Shown: in pieces, positions 10,705-20,167 of the stretch | How the letters are laid out: every line of letters starts with the position of its first letter | Position numbering within the stretch: the stretch's first letter is position 1 | Origin: BOG-994 sp049514215 | GTDB lineage: Bacteria; Pseudomonadota; Gammaproteobacteria; Burkholderiales; Burkholderiaceae_D | Assembly: GCA_049514215.1 (NCBI GenBank) | Contig: JBEKVI010000001.1 | Span: 144,531-208,530, forward strand | DNA length: 64,000 nt | Reading direction: 5' to 3' | Notes under the pieces: generated by a model | Databases searched by the model: none | Told to the model about the DNA's origin: nothing | The model's input: the letters and a program-made list of their open reading frames with translations, nothing else | Translations under genes and position numbers: made by a program

Positions 10705-11975
10705 CGTTGGACCGGCCCAAGACCTGGCGCCAACTGGTCAATGGGCGCATGCTCATCTGCGTCTTTCTCGGGTTTACCTCGGGTCTACCGCTTTTTGTTC
10801 TGCTCACCCTGGTTCAGGCCTGGCTGCGCTCGGAGGCAGTGGATCTCAAGACGATCGGCCTGTTCGCGCTGATCCAGTTTCCCTACACCTGGAAGTTTCT
10901 GTGGGCCCCGCTCATGGACCGGTTCGCCTTGCCTCGGCTGGGACGTCGACGAGGGTGGATGATGGTCATGCAGTTGGCGGTGCTTCTGACCATCGCAAGT
11001 CTGGGTCAGCTCGACCCGAAAACGCAGATCCGATGGGTGATCCCCCTGGCCGTGGCCCTGGCTTTTTTTTCGGCGAGCCTTGACATCGTAATCGACGCGT
11101 TCCGGCGCGAGATTTTGGATGACTCCGAGCAAGGCATGGGAACGGCGATCCACGTGAACGCCTATAAGCTCGCGGGCCTGGTGCCAGGCTCCCTCGCCTT
11201 GATTCTGGCCGACCATCTGCCGTGGAGTGCGGTGTTTCCGATCACGTCCGCATTCATGCTGCCTGGACTGTGCATGACCCTCTTCGTTAGCGAGCCCCGA
11301 CTCCAGGGAGCCCCTCCTTCCACCTTGCGCGACGCCGTCGTCCTGCCGCTTAGGGAGTTGGTGTCGCGCGGCGGCCTGACCGGGGCATTGTGGATTCTGG
11401 CTTTCATCTTCCTCTACAAGTTGGGTGATTCCATGGCGACGTCGCTGTCGACGGCCTTTTATCTGGATCTGGGATTTTCGAAGACCCAGATCGGATTGAT
11501 CGCCAAAAACGTCGGGCTTTGGGCCAGCGTGGCCGGCGGCCTTGTGGGAGGGGCCTGGCTCGTCACGCTGGGAATCAATCGGGGGCTGTGGCTCTTTGGC
11601 GCCTTGCAGCTGACCTCGATTCTGGGTTTTGCTGCGCTGGCCTGGGCCGGGCCTAGCCTGCTTCTGTTGGGGCTTTCGATCGGTTTTGAGGCGTTTGCCA
11701 GCGTGGGTCTAGGTACGGCCGCGTTTACGGCGTTTATCGCTCGGGCTACCGATCGTCGTTACACGGCGACCCAATTCGCGCTTTTTACTAGTTTGGCATC
11801 GGTGCCTCGAACGTTTGCCAATGCGGGAGCGGGCTACATTGTCGATGCCGCAGGCTGGTTCACATTTTTTCTCATCTGCACGGCGCTTGCCGTGCCGGGC
11901 CTCGTCTTGCTGCCGAAGGTCGCTCCCTGGAGAGAAGAGCGCGAGCCCGGCGCAAGTCCCCCAGTGTGCTCATAG
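10701..11975 (+). CDS. ampG: AmpG-family MFS permease
   Basis: An inner-membrane transporter of 424 residues with about 12 hydrophobic helices, matching AmpG, which imports anhydromuropeptides for cell-wall recycling. Family features are the N-terminal FTSGLPLFVLLTLVQAWL, FPYTWKFLWAPLMDRF and FFSASLDIVIDAFRRE. It starts with TTG overlapping the upstream stop (TTGA) and lacks a clear ribosome-binding site, so it is probably coupled to the DUF2817 gene. Linkage to a putative peptidase and to the wall cluster further on fits recycling, but substrate assignment is by family only. Confidence 0.85.
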   Translation: MTLDRPKTWRQLVNGRMLICVFLGFTSGLPLFVLLTLVQAWLRSEAVDLKTIGLFALIQFPYTWKFLWAPLMDRFALPRLGRRRGWMMVMQLAVLLTIASLGQLDPKTQIRWVIPLAVALAFFSASLDIVIDAFRREILDDSEQGMGTAIHVNAYKLAGLVPGSLALILADHLPWSAVFPITSAFMLPGLCMTLFVSEPRLQGAPPSTLRDAVVLPLRELVSRGGLTGALWILAFIFLYKLGDSMATSLSTAFYLDLGFSKTQIGLIAKNVGLWASVAGGLVGGAWLVTLGINRGLWLFGALQLTSILGFAALAWAGPSLLLLGLSIGFEAFASVGLGTAAFTAFIARATDRRYTATQFALFTSLASVPRTFANAGAGYIVDAAGWFTFFLICTALAVPGLVLLPKVAPWREEREPGASPPVCS

Positions 11976-11994
11976 GACAGTCGTGGCGTGCGCT

Positions 11995-13722
11995 CTAGCG
12001 CGAAAGGACCGTGTATTGAAGCTGGAAGTAGATGCCGCGATCCTGCAGGTTGCCCCGGCCCGAGACAATCGCCTCCGGATAGACGAGCCGATACGCCTTT
12101 GAGAGATCCAACTGGAGTCCGCGCCAGTGAAGTTGGCCGGCCAAACCGACGGAGGACAATGTGGCCGATCCTTGCCCGACGGTCGTCCCATGGCCAATGT
12201 CATAGAAGGGGATCATCGCCAGATCGAGGCCCGTGTGCTGGTCGTGTACCAACGGATAGCTGAACTCGACATTCACGATCTGACCCTTATCCGTGAGCAG
12301 TTGATTCTCGCGGAAACCTCGTACCGTTGCATCTCCTCCAATGGTCATCGAATCCAGCGGCAGAACATGCGCATTGGTCTCCTGGACGGTTCCGCGCAAG
12401 ATGATTTGCGCGCCGTTGTCTAGGACCTGCCGGGCATACTGGGCCTGGCCAAGCCAGACCGTATAGTCACGATCGGGTTCGGCTTCCGTGGGCAAACCGA
12501 GCTGCGTCTGCTCGTTGTCTTTCACGAAACTAAAGGTCGAGCGCAGCGCGACGACATCGGTGAGCGTGCGGTCCGTGTAGTCCTGCACGAAGCGCCAGAC
12601 GGGTGCCTCGGTATCCCCGTCTGGCTCGCCGGGAATGAAGGAGAAGGGCTCGCCCAGTAAAGTGGTCCGGTTCTCGCGGACGACGCGATACAGTCCCACC
12701 GAGAAATGCTGCTGCAAGGAGTCAAAGAGCGTCTGTTCGATACCCAGTCCTTTGCTGACGAGGATACTGCGGATACCGAGGATGTTGACCGGCTCCTCGG
12801 TGACTGCGGAATCGCCGTGATCGTACAGAACCACCAACTGCGTGTTCGGCTGCAATAGCGGCATATGCCAATGCACGCCCGTACTGACAACCCCACCGCC
12901 TTGGATCGGCGTCTCTTCGCTGAGTTCGAGCAGATCGCCCTGGTTGGTCAGATTGCGTGCAGAACCTCGAAAACCGAATGCCTCCGCGCCGATCGACGGC
13001 GGACGATAATTGTTGAAATAGGTCGTCAATTGATAGGGGGCCGCGCGCGTGACATCGACATCGAGATTGGCCTCGCCCGGGCTGTCGCCTGGTAAGAGTT
13101 TCGCGTTCATCTGGTTGATGAGCGGGTCTGCTAAAAGGAGCTGAAAGCGATCGCGCAGCGTATCGAGATTCAGCGGCCCGTCCGTCTCGTCCAGGCGGCT
13201 CGTGATGTAGTGCGGATTGAGCCCTTCTAGTCCCGTCAGTCGAATCGCCGTCAGGCGCCCTTCAATGAGGGTGTATGTGAGGGTGCCCCCACTGAAGGCC
13301 TCCGGCCCCAATACGGCGCCAGAGTTGATGTAGCCGGCATCGATATAGAACTGCGTGATGCGGCGCCGCAGGTTTTCCATGTCCAATGCAGAGAGCGTGC
13401 GTCCGACGTACGGCGCGGCCAGGGCGTCAAGCGCCTCGGTCGCAACGACCGTATTGCCCTTGAATTGGATGCGCTCGATGTGCACCCCGACGGCGTCTGA
13501 GCTCGGGGCACTGGGGATCGCCTCGTCGGGCGGCAGTGGGGGCAGCTGGAACAGCCCATCGGGATGATCCGGCAAAAAACCGGGCCGCTGGGGCTCAAGC
13601 TCGTTCAGATGCTCATTGGGATCGGCAGCCCGGGCCGGATCTGCGAGCGCGATACCCAGCAACAGCACAACCGTGGACAGTGCCCGTGGCACGGCGAGAA
13701 TCCTGAAACTCAATGCGGGCAC
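11995..13722 (-). CDS. TpsB outer-membrane transporter of a two-partner secretion system (ShlB/FhaC family)
   Basis: A 575-residue outer-membrane protein of the ShlB/FhaC/HecB family that exports its TpsA partner. It has a signal peptide ending near PARA-ADP, a proline-rich linker, and POTRA domains at about 80-235 (HIERIQFKGNTVV, YIDAGYINSGAVL, LIEGRLTAIRLTG). A 16-strand barrel follows. The conserved loop-6 motif reads VRGFRENQLLTD and the last strand ends FQLQYTVLSR. The gene starts with GTG inside the end of tpsA, overlapping it by 13 bases; TTG at 13713 is an alternative. It is the third gene of a CHAT-tpsA-tpsB operon. Confidence 0.92.
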   Translation of the reverse strand: MPALSFRILAVPRALSTVVLLLGIALADPARAADPNEHLNELEPQRPGFLPDHPDGLFQLPPLPPDEAIPSAPSSDAVGVHIERIQFKGNTVVATEALDALAAPYVGRTLSALDMENLRRRITQFYIDAGYINSGAVLGPEAFSGGTLTYTLIEGRLTAIRLTGLEGLNPHYITSRLDETDGPLNLDTLRDRFQLLLADPLINQMNAKLLPGDSPGEANLDVDVTRAAPYQLTTYFNNYRPPSIGAEAFGFRGSARNLTNQGDLLELSEETPIQGGGVVSTGVHWHMPLLQPNTQLVVLYDHGDSAVTEEPVNILGIRSILVSKGLGIEQTLFDSLQQHFSVGLYRVVRENRTTLLGEPFSFIPGEPDGDTEAPVWRFVQDYTDRTLTDVVALRSTFSFVKDNEQTQLGLPTEAEPDRDYTVWLGQAQYARQVLDNGAQIILRGTVQETNAHVLPLDSMTIGGDATVRGFRENQLLTDKGQIVNVEFSYPLVHDQHTGLDLAMIPFYDIGHGTTVGQGSATLSSVGLAGQLHWRGLQLDLSKAYRLVYPEAIVSGRGNLQDRGIYFQLQYTVLSR

Positions 13723-16700
13723 TCCATCTCTAGCGCGGCAAGCTCGAGCCGCGTGTCTTGGAGCGCGTGGCCGTCCGGCGTCGTTTCAGGATCGGCCCGA
13801 ACCAGATTGCGTGCCGATGGGGCAAAGCCACCGCGTCCCCCCGAGGCCAGGGAGCTACCGGCGGTGTGCTGGCAGCGATCCCGACCCAGAGCCCCGTTCG
13901 TCAAAAATCGCTCTCCGAGCGCAGATAAGCTCGCCGAGAGATCCAGCGCCGGGTTGGTGATCCGGATCGTGCCGCTAAGTCCGGTGGGCGCTGCGGCCTG
14001 AATGACATTGAATCCGAACACATCGGGCTCGAACACGTACGGGGTGGATCCGCCCACGAAAAGACTGTCGCCACTGGGAATCAGGGCTTCCACATCAATG
14101 AGCACGTTCCCGCCTTGGGCCTTGGCCGCGGTCGTATTCGCCTGGATAAATCCGGAATTGAGGATGAGGGCATCGACGTCGATGATGATGTTGCCGCCGT
14201 TTCCCTTGGAGCCCGATGCCGACGTGGTGATGGCAGACTGGTTCAGTTCCAGGATCTGTCCACCCAGAATCGTGATCGAGCCGCCATTGCCGCTAACCGA
14301 ACTGGTCGAAATCGCCGAAGGATCCAAGAGAAGCTCGTTGCCGAACTGAATTCGGATGTCGCCCGCGGGCGCGTTACCCAAGGCGATCGCGGAGATCAGC
14401 CCGCGATCGGTCACGGTGATGTTCGGGGCAGAAAGGGTCAGCAGCGTCGGGGTGAGGCCCGACGGATTGGCCAGGCTCGAGCGATTGGCAATCGAGATCT
14501 CCGCCAGATCGGAGACCGTGATGGATCCGCTCGCATCCACGGTCACGCTGCCGGGCACCCCGGATCCGGAGAGCGCCTCGGCGTCGATTCGGCTGGCGAA
14601 TCCGTCCACCGAGATCGTGTTTGCGGATACCTCTACCGATCCCGCGTGACCCTCGGAGAAGGTGCTCGATTCAATCGCGCCGGCCCGCACGAGCGAGATC
14701 GCACCTTGTGCGCTGACTTCGACGGTGCCGGCATTGGCCCCGGTCTGGACCGAATTGGAGTCACTCGTAATGCCGGTGTCTTGGATCAGGTTCGCGCCGT
14801 CGATGAGGATATTGCCGGCTCGGACCTGGACCGAGCCGGCGCTGCCAAAGAGGAACGTGTCCGAGGAGATCGTGCCCCCATCTTTGAGCGTGAGATCCCC
14901 GGAAACCGCGACCTGGACGCTGCCCCCTTTTCCAAGGGGATTTAGCGAGACCATCGAGCTGGAGATGCCGGCAAATTCCCCTTGGGCATTGATAGTCAGC
15001 GAGCCGGCATTCACGCGCACCGTGCCCGAGTTTCCAAAGGAGAGCTCCGAATCAGATTCGATCTCGCCATATTGGAGGAGGGTCAGATTACCCACGGCCG
15101 AGACGTCGATCGAGCCGGCTCCCCCCAGGGCCTTTTCGGTGTTCGTCGAGATTCCGGTAGAGCGATCCGACACCCCTGCGCTATTGATGACGATGGAGCC
15201 TGCCGAGACCTTGATCGCGCCCGCATCGAAGGACGAACTCGTGGTCGAGGTGATGTTAGCGCCAGAGGTGATGCTGAGACTCCCCGGGGTGACGACACTG
15301 ATCGTGCCGGCCGGACCACTTGTCGCGGTATGCGAGTTCGACGTGATGCCCGTCGAGGAGGTGGCACTGCCGGCCAGATCGATATTTGCGGCCGAGACGG
15401 AGACGTTTCCTGCCGCGCCGGTCGAAAATGTGTCGGCCGAGATCGAGCTTAAGCTCACCAGAAGATTGCCGTGGGCGGTGATGCTGATATTGCCGGAATT
15501 TCCGGCCGAATTGCTCTCCGAGGAGATGGTACCGCCGTTGATGAGCGACAGGCCGCCAGTGGTTGCCACGCTGATGTCGCCCGCATTGCCGGAACCCTGG
15601 TTCGCGATGCTCAATATGCCGGCCGCCGTAGTGCTGCCGGCACCATTGGCCAGGATGTCTTGGGCTTGCACCTGGATCGGCCCTGCATTTCCGCTAGCAT
15701 AGGCGGCCGTGTAGATCTGTCCGCTTGAAGCGAACGAAAGCGGTCCTGCGACGTCGACTTGGATCGGACCCGAGGCGCCGCTGCCCGAAGTTGCCGAATA
15801 GACCGACGAGCCGGTCGCAATCGACAGGGGTCCGGTCACGTTCAGAAGCACGCCCGCGGCGCTCCCGCTGGATTCGGTAGTGGAACTGATGATCGCGGCA
15901 TGCGCGAGTGACAAGCCGTTCGTTGCTGTCACCTGGACGGGTCCGGCATTGCCCGTACTTCCCTGGGCGGCGTCGGTGTAGAAACCGGTGATGTAGGGGC
16001 TGGACTCGGAGTCGATGTTAATCGAGCCCGCTGTGATGAACACGCCAGCCGAATTGCCGCTCGACTCCGTCGTCGAGGAGATAGCGCCCCCGTTGACAAC
16101 CGACAGGTTCTGCGCCGCGCTCACCTGCACGCGTCCGGCATTGCCCGTTCCGCTCGGTGCGTCGGTGAATATGCCGGTAAAGGTTGAGCTGCCTTGGGTA
16201 TCGATCGTGATATTGCCGGCGCTGACGTACACATTTCCGCTGTTCTGATTGAAGGTATAGCTATAGATCTCGCCCCCGTTGGTGATCGCAAGGTTGCCAT
16301 GAAGGACCGGCAAAGGGCCCGTCAGCGGGATCTCGACCTGGTCTGCTCCAACCGCCGCCACGCGCACGTCGGCGCTGCCATAGGTGGCCACGTCGGCATT
16401 ATTGACGGTGACATCGCCGCCGATGACGCTCACGGGCGCTGCGAGCTGGGCGATGAAGGACCCATCCCCGACCGCTATGGTCGCGCGGGTGGTGCCAAGA
16501 AATCCGAAAGCCTCCGGCGCCAACGCCGAGAAGGTGCTCACATGCGCCAAATCAGAGTAAAAGTTGCCGTCTGAGAACTTCAAATAGTTCGCCGTCGTGA
16601 CGTGAAAGGCGGCCGGAACATTGATTGAGGCACCGGCGCCGAATGTAACCCCGGCCGGATTGATAAGGAAGAAGTTGGGGGCTCCGCTGGCTGGCAGGAC

Positions 16701-17045
16701 ATTGATGTTCCCGTAGAGGAGCGAGGCGCTACCGCCGGTCACCCGGCTAATGATATTGGCGATTCCCGCAGTCGAGGTCGTAAAGCTGGCTGCTTCTCCA
16801 ACAGCCAGATTGAATGTGGAAAAGCTCTGAAACAGATTCTGCCCCGACACGAGCCCCAGACTTTGAGGAATCACGTAGTTCGGGCCGGTCAGCGTTTGAG
16901 GTGCGTGTCCGAGGCTGCCGTCGGTGCGAATCTGCCCCTGTACAGCCATGCCGGGAAGTAGGCATGCGAGGAACACGAGCAGTGTACGCAGGGCGCCGGT
17001 GGGGCCGATCGGGGGGTCTCGTTGAATCGCGCGGGGGTAGGTCAT
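13710..17045 (-). CDS. TpsA filamentous haemagglutinin-like secreted protein
   Basis: A 1111-residue secreted beta-helix protein. After a signal peptide (LRTLLVFLACLLPGMAVQGQ) comes the two-partner secretion domain: NLFQSFSTFNLAVGEAASFT, IISRVTGG and FFLINPAGVTFGAGASINVP. Residues about 240-960 are degenerate repeats with turns such as GNAG and GNSG and stretches like ISSTTESSG, typical of a right-handed helix. The last ~100 residues form a distinct tail: SGTIRITNPALDLS, LGRDRCQHTAGSSLASGGRGG and a Cys near the end. It starts four bases after the CHAT gene stop. Whether it is released or surface-held, and what it binds, is unknown. Confidence 0.92.
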   Translation of the reverse strand: MTYPRAIQRDPPIGPTGALRTLLVFLACLLPGMAVQGQIRTDGSLGHAPQTLTGPNYVIPQSLGLVSGQNLFQSFSTFNLAVGEAASFTTSTAGIANIISRVTGGSASLLYGNINVLPASGAPNFFLINPAGVTFGAGASINVPAAFHVTTANYLKFSDGNFYSDLAHVSTFSALAPEAFGFLGTTRATIAVGDGSFIAQLAAPVSVIGGDVTVNNADVATYGSADVRVAAVGADQVEIPLTGPLPVLHGNLAITNGGEIYSYTFNQNSGNVYVSAGNITIDTQGSSTFTGIFTDAPSGTGNAGRVQVSAAQNLSVVNGGAISSTTESSGNSAGVFITAGSINIDSESSPYITGFYTDAAQGSTGNAGPVQVTATNGLSLAHAAIISSTTESSGSAAGVLLNVTGPLSIATGSSVYSATSGSGASGPIQVDVAGPLSFASSGQIYTAAYASGNAGPIQVQAQDILANGAGSTTAAGILSIANQGSGNAGDISVATTGGLSLINGGTISSESNSAGNSGNISITAHGNLLVSLSSISADTFSTGAAGNVSVSAANIDLAGSATSSTGITSNSHTATSGPAGTISVVTPGSLSITSGANITSTTSSSFDAGAIKVSAGSIVINSAGVSDRSTGISTNTEKALGGAGSIDVSAVGNLTLLQYGEIESDSELSFGNSGTVRVNAGSLTINAQGEFAGISSSMVSLNPLGKGGSVQVAVSGDLTLKDGGTISSDTFLFGSAGSVQVRAGNILIDGANLIQDTGITSDSNSVQTGANAGTVEVSAQGAISLVRAGAIESSTFSEGHAGSVEVSANTISVDGFASRIDAEALSGSGVPGSVTVDASGSITVSDLAEISIANRSSLANPSGLTPTLLTLSAPNITVTDRGLISAIALGNAPAGDIRIQFGNELLLDPSAISTSSVSGNGGSITILGGQILELNQSAITTSASGSKGNGGNIIIDVDALILNSGFIQANTTAAKAQGGNVLIDVEALIPSGDSLFVGGSTPYVFEPDVFGFNVIQAAAPTGLSGTIRITNPALDLSASLSALGERFLTNGALGRDRCQHTAGSSLASGGRGGFAPSARNLVRADPETTPDGHALQDTRLELAALEMECPH

Positions 17046-17049
17046 GGTC

Positions 17050-19311
17050 CTAGAGCCAGTTGCCGATGAGAACGAAGGGAGCCCAGTAGAAGGGATGCTC
17101 GGTGCCGGACTGGTGCAAGAGGCTCAGTTGAGCTGAACGCAGGGCTTGGGCCTTGGAATAGTGACCCGATTCGAGGTCGGTGTAGAACTGCTCCATGATG
17201 GCGCGGGCCGCTTCGTCTTCGACGGGCCACAGGGTTCCAAGAACGCTTTTGGCCCGCGCTTTCATTGCGGCGCCCGAGATTCCGAGGGGAGAGCGCTCAT
17301 TGCCTTCGGCCGTCTCGCAGGCCGAAAGGCTTAAGAGCTCGATGGGCGACTGGCGGTATTCGCGCGATTGGAGCAGGGACTGGAGATCGCCCAGGGTCAA
17401 AAGGTCGTCGTAGGTCAGGATGAAGCTCTCCTGGGCACTGCCTCCGAAGTAGCCGTGGGACGCGATGTGAACGATTCGGTAGTCTCCGGAGCCAGCTTCG
17501 GCGTTGAATCGGGCGTCGGTGAAATCCGCGTTCAAAAGGCCGACGCCTTGCGTGGTTTGGGTGAGGGACTGCACTTCCTGCTGGACCCCGGGCAGGGCAA
17601 GGCCTTGTCGTTCAGCTTCCTGCTCGGCCGCGCGGTTGGGTGTAGTCGCGCGCGTGAACCGCAAGGCGCGGGTGGAAGGAGCGGTGCTGGCTACCGCGGC
17701 ATTGGTCGGTGGTGAATCCGGGGATCCGATGTCGAGCGAGCGCAGCTTCGAGACCACGGGTCCGGGCAGAGACAGGCCGGCGATCAGTGCCGTCGGCTTT
17801 TGGGTCGAGGGCGGACTCGCGTTGGTCATCGATAAGCCAGTCACGGTCGCCACCGCAAAGCGTTCGATGACGAACTGACGCCCGTCATAGAGCGAGCCGA
17901 TCGGGATCAAGCGCAGTACACCGTCAGAGACCACCACCAATGTCTGGACATGCTCGGCCTCGAAGGTCGCATCCAGCGGAGCGATGAGCCAGTCGTAGAG
18001 TTGCTTGGCCTGGGGGCGATAGTCGTTGCGATCGTTGCGAAGCGATTCGGCAAACGCGCGCACGGTCGATGCGATCTGGGGCTCTCCAATTCGGACCGTG
18101 GCTCGCGTGATGCCGTCGGCCGTCTCGAGGAGGAGTTCGGTGCGGTCCGGCAAGAGAATAGGATAGAGAAAAGCGGTTCCCTGCGCCGGTACCACCGTCC
18201 CGGCCTGGAGAGCATCGACGGTGCAGCGATCGCCCAGGTAATCCTGCATCTCGGCTTGTTTGAGTAACTCCAGAACGTCTTTGACCGAGTGCAAGGCGGC
18301 ATTCTGGGATTCCGAGGGGAGTTCAGCCGACTGCCTCAACAAAAGATCGACGAGTCCAAGGTAAACCGGCTCGAGGGTCGTGCCGAACGAAGACTGGCCG
18401 TTTTCGTATGCAATGGGGATATCCTGCCGGACCGCCTGGATCTGGTCGACGGCGCGGCGATAAGCCGCGATGGCGAGATCGGTTCGCTTCTGCCGCGCGA
18501 GGATGCGGCCTTGGCGCCATTCGAGCGCGACAACGAGATCGGCGACTCGGCCAAGGGTCGCCTTTTTAGCCTGCTCAAGCCCGCCTTGGGACAAGGCAAG
18601 CGCCTCGGCATCGCGCCCCTGGCGTTCATAGAGCTGGGCGAGCGCATCGCGACTCTCGACTTGAAGCCGCACGTCCGAGGCCCGATCGGCGAGCTTCCTG
18701 GAGGTCTCGATGGACTGATACGCTAGAGGCAACCCCGGATTACCCAACTGCGCGGCCTGGTCCCCCAGGTTGAGCCCATAGAAGGCGCGATCGTGGTCGT
18801 CAGGAAGGCGACCCAGCTGCGGTGCGAGTCGTTCGAGCAGCGCAAGTCGTGCGGGCGCCGGGCTGAGTCGGACCAGGTCAAGCTGTGCACTAAACCAAAC
18901 CTTCGGCTCGCGGGATTGGGCACCTTCCTCGTAGAACCTGCGCGCCCCAGCCGGGTCATGCCGCACGGTGGCTAGATTGCCCAAATCGATGGCGACGGCA
19001 GCGCGCGCATCGCCCGCCAATGCCCCGTAGGCCACGCGCAAATGGGTCTCTGCATCCTCGTAGCGGTGCTCTTCAAATAGAGTGGCACCCAACTCGCCCT
19101 CGGCCCGACCACGCGTCGCGTCCGACTGCGCCAGATGGCTGGCCGCAGTCAGTGCATCGATGGCCAGATCAAGCTGACCATCGGCTCGCAATCCGCTCGC
19201 GCGCGCGATCAGTTGATTCGCTTCCGCGTCACCCGTTGCGGCCGCCGAAAAGCCTGAATGCGCCATCGCGAGGCAAAAAAAGAGCACAGCAATCCCACTG
19301 CGGTCACGCAT
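17050..19311 (-). CDS. Exported TPR-CHAT domain protease
   Basis: A 753-residue protein with an N-terminal signal peptide (AVLFFCLAMAHSGFSAAAT), TPR-like helical repeats over about 30-330, and a C-terminal CHAT domain, a caspase-fold cysteine protease family. The catalytic dyad is visible as His619 (IASHGYFGG) and Cys665 (LSLSACETAEG), with AMKARAKSVLGTLWPVED downstream as usual. The domain ends in FYWAPFVLIGNWL, typical of this group. It is the first gene of the operon; the start has AGAGGA six bases upstream. Export is unusual for a caspase-like enzyme and suggests a periplasmic substrate, perhaps TpsA or TpsB (inference). Confidence 0.9.
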   Translation of the reverse strand: MRDRSGIAVLFFCLAMAHSGFSAAATGDAEANQLIARASGLRADGQLDLAIDALTAASHLAQSDATRGRAEGELGATLFEEHRYEDAETHLRVAYGALAGDARAAVAIDLGNLATVRHDPAGARRFYEEGAQSREPKVWFSAQLDLVRLSPAPARLALLERLAPQLGRLPDDHDRAFYGLNLGDQAAQLGNPGLPLAYQSIETSRKLADRASDVRLQVESRDALAQLYERQGRDAEALALSQGGLEQAKKATLGRVADLVVALEWRQGRILARQKRTDLAIAAYRRAVDQIQAVRQDIPIAYENGQSSFGTTLEPVYLGLVDLLLRQSAELPSESQNAALHSVKDVLELLKQAEMQDYLGDRCTVDALQAGTVVPAQGTAFLYPILLPDRTELLLETADGITRATVRIGEPQIASTVRAFAESLRNDRNDYRPQAKQLYDWLIAPLDATFEAEHVQTLVVVSDGVLRLIPIGSLYDGRQFVIERFAVATVTGLSMTNASPPSTQKPTALIAGLSLPGPVVSKLRSLDIGSPDSPPTNAAVASTAPSTRALRFTRATTPNRAAEQEAERQGLALPGVQQEVQSLTQTTQGVGLLNADFTDARFNAEAGSGDYRIVHIASHGYFGGSAQESFILTYDDLLTLGDLQSLLQSREYRQSPIELLSLSACETAEGNERSPLGISGAAMKARAKSVLGTLWPVEDEAARAIMEQFYTDLESGHYSKAQALRSAQLSLLHQSGTEHPFYWAPFVLIGNWL

Positions 19312-19567
19312 GCGCTTCCTCTAATACAGCCCCGTCCGAAGAATGGTGCACGGCTGCTTTGGCGGTGCATACCTTAAGGACTGGAACCGGACGATCTCCC
19401 AATACCCCGTTTCGGGCATCTGCTTGCTGCGAACGCCGGCCCAGGGTGCTTAATGATTGGAGCAAAATTCGGCTGGACCCGCAATCAATATCTGAACCTC
19501 AATTGTCGAACTGTTGGGATTAGCGAGGCTTGGCCTTGGCCAAGGCCCAGCGCTGCCGAAGCACGAG

Positions 19568-19981
19568 CTAAGTTTCTGCGGGCACGACACTGGCGGGATT
19601 CCAGCCGCCATTGCGCAGTACAGTCTGATAGCCGTCCGGATCGGCAAATGTGGCACCCTGCAAGGACCAGTAGGGATTAGACGGCTCAACCGGTACAAAG
19701 CCTGCGGCCAGCATTTGGGCGCAGCTCGCCTGCCACAGCGCGAAGTCCTCGATGTAGAACACGATGAGGTCCTCCGGTGTTGGGGTGGGCGACACTGGCG
19801 CAAAAGACCGTTGCGTAAACTCAATGTGGTAGTTATCGCCCTGCCTGCCCAGGATCACACCTGAGAAGCCGGCGTGATCGGCAAAGCGCGCGAGGATCTC
19901 CAGCCCCAGGCCGTCACGATACATTTTCTCCGCCCGTTCAAGATTGCCTACGGGCCGGGCCAGCCGGCAATGTGAAAACAT
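19568..19981 (-). CDS. VOC (glyoxalase/bleomycin resistance) family protein
   Basis: A 137-residue protein of the vicinal-oxygen-chelate fold, with two beta-alpha-beta-beta-beta units. Recognisable parts are SHCRLARPVGNLERAEKMYRDGLG at the N-terminus, DNYHIEFTQR, and DLIVFYIEDFALWQASCAQMLAAG, ending with FADPDGYQTVLRNG. The substrate cannot be predicted. It is monocistronic and lies 256 bases from the CHAT gene, with nothing else recognisable in that gap. Confidence 0.8.
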   Translation of the reverse strand: MFSHCRLARPVGNLERAEKMYRDGLGLEILARFADHAGFSGVILGRQGDNYHIEFTQRSFAPVSPTPTPEDLIVFYIEDFALWQASCAQMLAAGFVPVEPSNPYWSLQGATFADPDGYQTVLRNGGWNPASVVPAET

Positions 19982-20167
19982 CCGTTCCTCCGATGGAAGC
20001 CGGCATCGCCGCCGGTGTCCGGGCGCGGCATTCCCGACAAGCCCAAAGTGGGAGAAAATTGATGGTGCCAGCAGTGGGGCCTAGGCGCCACCCCCAGGAG
20101 CAACCGGTCTGCGCTTTCGTGGTGTAGGCTCGCGCTCGTCGCCTTCGGGAGCCAGGAAGGAAGCTAG

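Noticed and set aside
14115..15702. Long plus-strand open frames of 276 and 346 codons
   Set aside because: They lie antisense to tpsA, whose repeats and codon bias keep the opposite frames open. Their translations are low-complexity and show no domains or start signals.
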